This document shows positions 55,889 to 64,000 of a stretch of 64,000 bases of DNA, piece by piece. Numbering within the stretch: the first letter of the stretch is position 1; each line of letters begins with the position of its first letter. The notes beneath the pieces were generated by a model. The model was not told the origin of the DNA. It searched no databases and worked only from the letters and a program-made list of their open reading frames with translations. Made by a program: the position numbers and the translations under genes. The stretch covers positions 100,623,606-100,687,605 of the forward strand of contig CM069441.1 in the NCBI GenBank assembly GCA_035610835.1. The letters run 5' to 3'. This DNA is from Ophiura sarsii. Its lineage: Eukaryota > Echinodermata > Ophiuroidea > Amphilepidida > Ophiuridae.

Positions 55889-55930
55889 GCAGGTATAAAA
55901 GACAGAATGCTTAAACGACAGAAACGACAG
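55889..55930 (+). repeat. Left member of an inverted repeat pair with CGACAGAAA words
   Basis: GCAGGTATAAAAGACAGAAT with AACGACAGAAACGACAGAAA; the inverted partner is 57174-57229. Confidence 0.65.
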
Positions 55931-57173
55931 AAACTGCTGCAAACCATCAAAATGAGACGAGGAGTATAAATGTGGGGAGTTCAGTACTAATGTTGCTACA
56001 ACTGAGTACCCAATTCGCAATGCACCCAAACTTAACTTAGTGTATTGTGAATGGCATTTTATGGAGTCAATTTATAGGCCCTACAGGGCATACCTTTTTA
56101 CCGTCTATGGTGAGACTGATCATTTGATTTGTTACCGCAAAAAGGTCTTATTACTGTCAAATGAAATTCAGATGATCGTAGAGTGACTCCCCTTCTGTAG
56201 AATTCTGGTAAGGTCAAATAAAAAGAATTAGTATTATCTCGGGCCCCTGGCGCATCATTCCAGGAATTCTTTAATGTTCTTTTTTTCATCCACCACTTGT
56301 TTGTTAGAATATTTAACAATCTGGCATCTTGGTAAATATAGTTGCTTTAGTCAAAATTATCATTAAAAGGTTTAATGTTACCAACCCCCAGAACTATGAA
56401 ATAAAGACATTTTTGAAAGGCCTCATATTGAGCCTCAAGTTTGGGACGCATCATTAAATTCTCAGGGGGCGGGCATGGATTTGTTTTGTGTGAAAAAAAC
56501 CCTCAAAAAAGCCCCTTAATCTGGCCCACTAAAAATTGATGAAACATTTAAAGTAAAGAAAAAAAACCTGTGCCGCCTTTTATAGCAACTAAAATATCGA
56601 CAACAAAAATATCTGCCCCAAATTCCATGTCCCCACCCCTGAAAAGCATACGGTGCATAAAGGTTCCCTAAAAGTTAGGCCGAGAAACTTTTTTTATTAC
56701 ATGTATATGGCCTAATGAATTTATGGTTTATAATAATGAAACCCAAATAACAAGGACATTAAAATTGGAGTGGATGGGTGGTAAAATGTTGTTGATATCA
56801 TGGTGATAGATGAATTCCAAATTACACAGGAGACTTATAAATGTTACGCAACGTACACACATCAGAAAACAGGCTTATAATTATAAGCTCGCTTGATATC
56901 ATGTTGATATTAGCATATAAACAGGCTTATAAGTTTGAACTTAAAATGTCGGGGGGGGGGGGGGAGGCTACTAATATAGGATCTTATGATGATATGATCA
57001 CTCTTAATCACATTACCTGTAGAATTACGGTGGGTTCTCAAGGAGGGCTAATTGGGGTGGGTGTGTGTGTATTGGGGGGGGGCTTGGCATCTGCTGATTT
57101 GAAAGATTCCCTCCCTGACTCCATTTCAATAATAAACTCGCACTGGGATTCCTCACTTTTCTGTCAATTCTGT

Positions 57174-57229
57174 CTTTTTCAATTTCTGTCGTTTCTGTCG
57201 TTTCTGCATTCTGTCTTTTATACCTGCCG
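57174..57229 (-). repeat. Right member of the inverted repeat pair
   Basis: TTTCTGTCGTTTCTGTCGTT with ATTCTGTCTTTTATACCTGC, the reverse complement of 55889-55930. Confidence 0.65.
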
Positions 57230-57945
57230 TATAAATGTGATATAGTTTCAAACTATGTTATCATATGTTTCATCTATGATATTATTAAAACAATAGTATG
57301 TGATCATTTTCAAACTTTTACACATATTTGTTTTCTCTTTTATAATGAAGTTTGACTATCAGTAAAGACATTCATGGACTCATTAAACAATCTTGGCTAT
57401 ATTTTCCGTAGGAAAATGTATGCTTTGCATTCCATAGCGTATTCATTTGATTGCTGTCAGACACTAGAACTAATGGGAAACCTATCCGCCATTGATCGTT
57501 ACACATTTCAAATGTTATTGATAAATTAAATTTTCTTTTAATCCTTAATAACAGATTGTGTGCCAGGTTAATTTTGTGCTGTCTTACACTAAGGGTAAAC
57601 CCAATTAAGTCTCAGCTTGCTTCCACAATCAATTATTAGTATTCCACAATTATTTCCTAACTATTTTTATAACACTAAAAATGGATGTTTATATTTTTGT
57701 AACACCCCATATTTGTAGGCTGCTGTCAATTGTATCTCCCACAACTTCTTCCTTGAAAGTAATATAGTGAATTTGAATCTTTCTCTCTTTTTACTAACTA
57801 TTGTGCACAACATTACTTCTATTAAAATATCATAAGGATCAACACATTTTGTATGCAGGAGTTGTCAAATTATACAGAAGAAATTTGCTCAAAAAGTGTA
57901 TATTTCAGATTTCTGATATGGACCATAGATTTTTAATAAAATGAT

Positions 57946-58050
57946 ATAATAATAATAACAATAATAATATTAATAATAACACTCACTTATAGAGCACCTT
58001 GCTTTAATGAGAGAAACCCAAAGCACTTTACAACAAATGAATTAAAATAG
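57946..58050 (-). repeat. LINE/SINE-type 3' tail on an (AAT)n repeat
   Basis: (AAT)n at 57946-57980 is followed by ACTTATAGAGCACCTTGC and CCCAAAGCACTTTACAAC, which is the reverse complement of a typical GTAAAGTGCTTTGGG-type tail. Confidence 0.4.
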
Positions 58051-58083
58051 TAAAATTACCAAAGCAAAATACAACTACGATCT

Positions 58084-58290
58084 TAAGGGGGGGGGGGGGG
58101 GGGGGGGGGGGGGTGTGGACTCATAAAACTGCCGTAACTTCTTCAATATTCATTTAATCTTTATAAATGTATATATACAGTTTTTTGCAGAAAAGGGTTC
58201 AATGAATCCAACCATGATAATGAAATTGACCATTTTGGAAAAAAATTATAAAAAACACGTTTTTTGACACATTTTAGGTTTGGAAAAGAT
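58084..58290 (+). repeat. Single diverged arm of the TTAAGGGGGG family
   Basis: CTTAAGGGG followed by an expanded G tract (to about 58113), GGACTCATAAAACT, TTCATTTAATC, ATGTATATATACAG and CAATGAATCCAACCATG follow the order of the 36482 element arm. No opposite arm is present. Confidence 0.45.
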
Positions 58291-58403
58291 AACTCAAAAT
58301 ATATTTTGTTAAATTTTGTCATACTAGTTTTATGATAATCCTGATAACATTCCCCAGGAGCTTTTTTTGTTTGTTTTGAATATCTTATTTATTTTTTGAG
58401 TTA

Positions 58404-59476
58404 TACAGGGTGTATAAAAAAAACCGCAACACTTTTTGTCGCGAGCTCTCCGATTACGGCAAATCACAAATCACACTGAAATTTATATATTCTGTTAGGT
58501 GTATTCATTGGCTATCACATAGTCAAATTACAGCGATATCGATTATTGATTCGCTGAGATATCAACGATACACGTAGACAAGTGCAAAACACGTTTTACA
58601 TCGTTTATCCTGTATGCCTGATTTTCTTGTCAGGTGAATATTAGCAAGACACTTTAATAACTCATTGTACTTAGATAATTGGAATCAAATTCATCATTCT
58701 GAAAGAAAATGTCATGTTAAAGGTATTAATTTTCTGGCTATTACAGTATCATATCAATATTAATTAAGTCTGGCAATAAATTAGTTGATAGTTAATGACA
58801 CAACTTGAAAATCCAGATTACAAAGTCTGTTTGCAAATCCTCTCTCTTTTTCTCTCGTTAACGTCATAAATAAAACAGTATGGCACATTATTCAAAAGAT
58901 AAACAAATGGAATAGTCCACTGAAGGTAGTAATTGTCTTGTATGAATCAGTCGTTGTGAATGGGAATGGGACATTATGGTGCTCCTCGGCCCTCAAAATG
59001 CTGCCCTTGTTTTAAGATGCATCGATTATGAACTTTAATTTATGAAAGAACGTACCATATCATACGTTCTTTCATAGCAATCGGTGGTTCAGAACTTTAA
59101 AAGGGTGATTGACGTATTCAAATGGTCGAATGATTATCAGATTACACGATTCAATGATTTTATGTACCACCTCACTAAAACAAAGGAAATTAAGATAAAC
59201 TATTCCAGACATTAAGGTTACATAGTTATTAAACTGTTAACCCATCGAACAGGAAAATCCAAGTTTTTAGAGCGAACGATGTAAAACGTGTTTTGCACTT
59301 CTTTACTTATACCTTTAATATCTCAGCGAATAAATATTCGATATCGTTGTAATTTGACTATGTGATAGCCAATAAGTAGACCTAACAGAATATATAAGTT
59401 TTAGAGTGATTTGTCTTTTACTGTGACCGTACAGCTCTCGACAAAAAGTGTTGCGTTCTTTTTGATACACGCTGTA
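58404..59476. mobile_element. Inverted-repeat element with TACAGGGTGTAT ends
   Basis: TACAGGGTGTATAAAAAAAA, GCAACACTTTTTGTCG ... CGACAAAAAGTGTTGC, ATACACGCTGTA. The arms are about 230 bases (CACATAGTCAAATTACA / TGTAATTTGACTATGTG). The centre holds a hairpin TATGAAAGAACGTA...TACGTTCTTTCATA (59041-59076). No ORF. Confidence 0.75.
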
Positions 59477-60055
59477 GACCAATAACTGCCAAAAAATGTG
59501 ATTTTTCATTTTTTGTTATACATGAAGAGTAAAAAGCATATTTTAAAACAAACACCATGAGATCAAATTAAGCAAATAGCACCTTGTCTGGAATTATATT
59601 TTCGTATATATATATATTCATTGACCATGTTGACTGTTAAACAGTCTATTCTACTTTGACTTATCAAATTGCAGTAATGTATTGAGGGTCACTATATGGT
59701 GGTAGTAATATGCAGTCATTCTAACTAGTCATTTGTTAACCTTCCACGTCACACCATAACCTGTTACATTAAGATTAAGATTAAGATTAATAAGTAATCA
59801 TTCATTCAGGATTATGTCCATTTCTACGTTCATAAATTCTTGGCTGCAAAATATATTGTAGAGTCTTATTCCATTAATTTGTTTTATCAAGAAAAAAACT
59901 ATTCAATTTTAGAGGTCAGATTTAAAACTATCTTCGTTACATTTTTTGAGGGTGGACATATTCTAATCTAGTAGTTTACCTCATATTAGGAACGAGACAT
60001 AATTGATAGTACTGTTTTTAGCATGCGTGCTAAAATCATAAATAATTAGTTACGT

Positions 60056-60061
60056 TTTATT
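60056..60061 (-). promoter_or_regulatory. AATAAA polyadenylation signal of TLR copy 2
   Basis: Same arrangement as in copy 1, although the bases just past the stop differ (GTTTAATAAAACG). The signal is kept on top of the stop codon in both paralogues. Confidence 0.5.
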
Positions 60062-62741
60062 AAACATTGTACCGTCGGTCTATACGTACAGGGGTCTTGA
60101 GCGCCTCCCTCAATTTTTGCCAAAATAATCTTTGTCCCACTCTGTTCTTTGGCCATTTCAGATACTCCTTCTTACACAGCAGTTGCCTTAATGACATTGT
60201 CAGCTTATTGTCTGGGATATCATCCAACAATACCAGAATAAGAACATCACGATTTTCATGAAACAATCTCATCTGTGCCATTTGCATCTCATAATAACAC
60301 CACTCACTTTCCACAAAGTGTGGCGTCATAACCAAGATAGTCTTACGACTTTGCAGGATACTCTCAGATATAGTTTGAATAATAGATTGTCCTGGTATGA
60401 AATCTCTTCTCTTGATGCACAGTCGAAGTAGTTCAGGTCCTTCTTCCATATTAGGTCGAAGTTCATTGAATACCCAATCTTCATCATGCTCACAATCTTC
60501 ATCATAAGCAACATAAGCATGGTATTGTGGATGACCATCCATCTGAACCATTTCAAAATCCTCATCATCTTCAGGAAATGGTTGTAGATTTCTGTAGAAT
60601 AGGAATAACCTATATTTGATATGCCAGCGATAATGATAGAGCAGAATGATACTAATACAGAGTACCAGTAGGAATGGGATACTGATACTAAAGTAGAAGA
60701 CAATATGTGATCTACAATCCAATTCAATTGATGTAACACTCATACCTTCCACTGCATCTGGACTGGCACATATGTATTGGTTTGGTAACAACCAAGTTAT
60801 TGTGTCAGAAAGAATCCATGTCTTGAACGGTTGTATGTCACAAGTGCATAGGAATGGATTTTGACCTAAATCCAGTTTTTCTAGAGTTGAGTCACTTTTT
60901 CTTGATAGTAACCATGTTGGTACAGTTGTTAGTTGATTCCTGGAAAGAATGAGATTCTTAAGGAGGCTCAGGTGTTCAAGACCATCTAGGGATGTCAGTG
61001 TGTTGCCTTCCAAGTGAAGATTCACAAGATTTGGAAATGACATCAATATTTCATTGTTAATGGTTTTTATATCATTAGAACTTAGATCAAGAGTATTAAG
61101 CATTGGGGCTCTGATGAACAGTATCTGTTTGATGGAGGTCACTTTGTTTCTTGCCATACCCAAGATGCGTAGATGAGATAAGATGTTAACTGGCTGATTC
61201 ATAGACAGTGACTTGATGTTGGTCACAGACCCTGATAAATCAAGTTCAACAAGATGAAAGCATTTCCCAAGAGCAAGGGATGATGGGAAGTTATGAATAG
61301 GGGCATTTGATAGTATTGCATATTGTAAATTTGGAAGCATTCTACACATGGGTAGCACAAATGTTAAGCTTTTCACTCTACTATATTGCAGCAACTTCAG
61401 TGACTGAAGTGGTGGTTTTATTTCAACAGATTCTCCAGATCTAGGGTCCCTCTGACTGTCATCTAGAATTATCTGAGTAAGATTGTGAAATTTATTCACC
61501 CAGTTATGTGATAGATCTACTCTATTGCCCCCTAAATTCAGGTGTGTTAGAGAAGGTACTGCAGAAAATGCATCTGGAGCTATTTCACTAGAAATAAGAT
61601 TGAAACTAAAATCAAGCCACATCAAATTTATTGATGTTGTAAATGTACCTAATGCTGCAGAGGGAATTGAAGACAGCTGGTTATTACAAAGAATTAATTT
61701 GTTTAGTTTGTGCAGACCATAAAATGCGTTTGTTGCTAAATTGGCGATATTATTGTCACTTAAATCTAATATGGTAAGCTGTGATACCCAGATGAAACTG
61801 TAATCATTAACGCTTTCTAGATCGTAAAGATCCAATATTAACTCATGTAGAGTTGAATTCCATATCTCAAGGACTTGAAGGGTGGTGTTATCCAGAACAT
61901 TTATAGTTGAATAGCTTGGAAGAAAATACAAATTTTCTAGTGGTGAATGAATGGATGAAATTATTGGTAATGCGTTATAGTCCATAATTATCTGTTTTGC
62001 ATGTGTCAATTTTGAAAAAGCTCCTGATTCTGCAGTAAAATTTCCATAAGTCCACTCCCAAGCAATGTATATTTCCTCTATGGGTAAGTTTGAAAATTGG
62101 TCAAAAGTGTGGTTGGTGATGTTTGAGCTGAGACATTCAGAGTAAAGCTGAATGGTATTCAGGTGTTTCAGGTTTTGAAAGGCTTTCCCTATTTGCAGTG
62201 ACATGAAATTGCCTGTGATGTAAAGTTTTTGAAGTAAGTGTAGAGGTCGTAATGCTTGGCTTGGTATGCTTATTTGTGATGCACCAGCTGTTTCAGTCAT
62301 ATACAGATAAAGCAGTTGTGATAAATCACTAAAAATGTTTGTTGGTAGAAAAGCAAGTGTGTTGTTAGATAAATCCAATACTTCCAGCATGTGCAGTCCA
62401 GTAAATGAAGTATCAGATAATACAGATATTAGATTGTCATTTAGATACAGGTCTCGTAGATTTGATAGCTTAACAAAAGGTGCACCTTTGATTTCTGTCA
62501 GGTTGTTATAGCTCAGATCCAATGTAGTAGTAATGTTATTATGGTTCAGTATTGGTGGTACATCAACTAGATTTCTCTTACTGCAGTCCATATAAATTTT
62601 ATCATGAATCTTGCAGGCCAAACTTTGTGGTGGATACATATACTTCAGATGAACACGAGAAGATGATGTTTGGATAAAGAGCAATACACAAATGACAGAC
62701 AGACATCCAATGCACCATTGTGTACATTTAGGAAATGCCAT
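60060..62741 (-). CDS. Toll-like receptor (single-exon, vertebrate-type), copy 2
   Basis: 893 residues from the ATG at 62741 (MAFPKCTQW); an alternative in-frame ATG lies 7 codons upstream (MTYTLCL). It has the same architecture as the gene at 50146: signal peptide, LRR ectodomain, single C-terminal cysteine cap, membrane segment with YHYRWHIKYRLFLFYRNL after it, and TIR domain with YVAYDED, RDFIPG, SEWCYYEM and a box 3 FW. Its TIR and membrane region differ from copy 1 at only a handful of residues, while the LRR part carries most differences, such as the stretch after NIFSDL and the repeats around ALPI. This pattern suits ligand-side diversification with a fixed signalling domain, or partial gene conversion. 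It is intronless, and AATAAA overlaps the stop codon. No frameshift is seen. Confidence 0.95.
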   Translation of the reverse strand: MAFPKCTQWCIGCLSVICVLLFIQTSSSRVHLKYMYPPQSLACKIHDKIYMDCSKRNLVDVPPILNHNNITTTLDLSYNNLTEIKGAPFVKLSNLRDLYLNDNLISVLSDTSFTGLHMLEVLDLSNNTLAFLPTNIFSDLSQLLYLYMTETAGASQISIPSQALRPLHLLQKLYITGNFMSLQIGKAFQNLKHLNTIQLYSECLSSNITNHTFDQFSNLPIEEIYIAWEWTYGNFTAESGAFSKLTHAKQIIMDYNALPIISSIHSPLENLYFLPSYSTINVLDNTTLQVLEIWNSTLHELILDLYDLESVNDYSFIWVSQLTILDLSDNNIANLATNAFYGLHKLNKLILCNNQLSSIPSAALGTFTTSINLMWLDFSFNLISSEIAPDAFSAVPSLTHLNLGGNRVDLSHNWVNKFHNLTQIILDDSQRDPRSGESVEIKPPLQSLKLLQYSRVKSLTFVLPMCRMLPNLQYAILSNAPIHNFPSSLALGKCFHLVELDLSGSVTNIKSLSMNQPVNILSHLRILGMARNKVTSIKQILFIRAPMLNTLDLSSNDIKTINNEILMSFPNLVNLHLEGNTLTSLDGLEHLSLLKNLILSRNQLTTVPTWLLSRKSDSTLEKLDLGQNPFLCTCDIQPFKTWILSDTITWLLPNQYICASPDAVEGMSVTSIELDCRSHIVFYFSISIPFLLVLCISIILLYHYRWHIKYRLFLFYRNLQPFPEDDEDFEMVQMDGHPQYHAYVAYDEDCEHDEDWVFNELRPNMEEGPELLRLCIKRRDFIPGQSIIQTISESILQSRKTILVMTPHFVESEWCYYEMQMAQMRLFHENRDVLILVLLDDIPDNKLTMSLRQLLCKKEYLKWPKNRVGQRLFWQKLREALKTPVRIDRRYNV

Positions 62742-63620
62742 AAGACACAAAGTGTATGTCATGGTGGTAATGATTTGGTTAACTTTTGCACTATTGGTAG
62801 AAGATTATTGCGAACAAGATCGGGTTCTAGTGGTTGTAAAACGCAAGTCCTGTGATTGTAAAATATTCAGTTTTCTTCGGTATGGTTGACGACAGAAGCT
62901 ATTGTATACTGGTTATTTAAAACATCTAAAGTGATATGTATCCAGGCTAACGGAATAAATCTAATCTGGATCTTAAACTGCACTATTCCTACAGATTAAG
63001 ACGAATTGTAAACTGCATATATAGTGCAGTTTAACAAAGAGACCAGGTTGCAACAGGTGCTGCATGTAGTGATAAGCAAAAACATCTAGCAAAAACGAAA
63101 AATACACTGCTACCAGTAGGAGATATGATGCATGTACACCAATACTACATGTAGTATGAATTGTATTGAAGGTGCAAGTTGTATCCTGACTGAAAGTAAT
63201 AGCAATTCATGTGATCGTTCGTGGAAAGTAAGTTTTTGTTTCGAGTAACATAATAGTATGAGTAAATAAAGGAAATACAATATGCAAACATGTGACCAAG
63301 ACCAAAACCTTTATTAGAAGCCTTGATTCTGTGGTAATTTGAAGAGACTCTGACAAAACTATTTGAAATATTAAATCTTCTGTTGTCATTTTCCCTCAAA
63401 TATTCTACATACTTGTACAAATGAAAGAAAATAGTGACTTCTTTGCAATGATTCCTGACATCATTCAAATACTGACAAACAAAACATCAAATGTCAAAAA
63501 AGGTTACAGTTCATACATGTGACTAATTCCTACAGAACATGAAAGCTGATAGGCCTGTAAAGATAGTTTATTCAAATTATGATCACTATACACAAAGTTT
63601 AGATATCTAGAATTGCCTGC
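62742..63620. repeat. Duplicated TLR 5' flank, copy 2
   Basis: Counterpart of 52834-53610. Similarity ends near 63616 (TTTAGATATCTAGAATTGCC against AGATATCTAGAATTTCC), which marks the duplication edge. About 62950-63045 is an insertion absent from copy 1; it contains ACTGCAC...GTGCAGT words. Confidence 0.75.
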
Positions 63621-63856
63621 TGATGTACGTGTTGCCCCGTGTGTACAGGTTTTTTAAAAACTTTTAAAAACTTTTGGAAAGGCGCTCAATAAATGACTGA
63701 TGGTCACATTTCTTAAGTTGGAACCCTAAAAAGGGTGGATTTGTCACATTTTTTTCGCTTATTTGCCATTTCAAATGCTTATATTTTTCAAACCATACTT
63801 CACAATTTAGTATATTTAGTCTCATTTGGAAGATAATTAATTGCTTTAATAGTATA

Positions 63857-64000
63857 CTACGAGGGTCATTCAATAAGTTCTACCTCCTCACTCATAACAT
63901 CGCTAATATGAATGGCAGCCTCATGACATTTGTCATGATTATAGCTCTGAATCAAAAGCTACACATTTATAGTAAATGCTAATTGATACCTATTTCACTT
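63857..64000 (+). mobile_element. Possible start of a mariner-like element, cut by the window
   Basis: TACGAGGGTCATTCAATAAG resembles mariner terminal repeats, with TA at its start. The body would lie beyond the right edge. Confidence 0.4.

Larger units (their letters stand above)
53700..58080. other. Intergenic region between the TLR copies
   Basis: No coding sequence recognised. Contains the inverted pair 55889/57174, a G tract at 56951-56963 and an (AAT)n-linked LINE/SINE tail. 59480-60055 is likewise without a gene and holds (TAAGAT)n at 59768-59790. Confidence 0.5.

Overview
The window looks like nuclear DNA of a marine invertebrate deuterostome (echinoderm- or hemichordate-like). The evidence is AT-rich sequence, spliced genes with GTAAG-type donors, an RTE-like retrotransposon, very many foldback DNA elements, and intronless vertebrate-type Toll-like receptor (TLR) genes in tandem, as known from sea urchins. 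The species cannot be fixed from the sequence. There is one assembly gap of 100 N at 42807-42906.

Left two thirds (about 2.1-44.5 kb): three exons on the minus strand join in perfect phase into one cupin_8/JmjC-like Fe(II)/2-oxoglutarate oxygenase gene. Exon 1 is 43944-44500, exon 2 is 15134-15269 and exon 3 is 2133-2262. The product would be a type II membrane protein. The HxD metal motif is split exactly across the exon 2/3 junction; the distal histidine must be encoded beyond the left edge. Intron 1 is about 28.7 kb and intron 2 about 12.9 kb. A second, uncharacterised minus-strand gene, of which three phase-compatible exons are visible (42079-40101), lies inside intron 1.

The introns are packed with repeats. 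They hold a 45-bp satellite whose units carry a small palindrome (19.65-20.6 kb, with outlying blocks at 23, 24, 35 and 36 kb); a full-length RTE-like element inserted into a satellite unit with a target-site duplication (24.55-27.82 kb); a minisatellite rich in nuclear-receptor DR1 motifs (28-29.4 kb); a head-to-head double half of a Tc1 element (12.46-14.10 kb); and at least seven families of foldback elements whose ends read TTAA. tRNA-like sequences ride in some of these elements.

Right third (50-64 kb): two intronless TLR genes on the minus strand (50146-52833 and 60060-62741), with leader, LRR ectodomain, one C-terminal cysteine cluster, transmembrane segment and TIR domain. They are a segmental duplication that includes the 5' flank. 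A third, gene-less copy of that flank sits at 48.96-49.53 kb. The intergenic spaces (44.7-48.9, 53.7-60.0, 63.6-64.0 kb) show only repeats and unrecognised sequence. The TLRs are presumed innate immune receptors signalling through TIR adaptors; nothing in the sequence links them functionally to the oxygenase gene.
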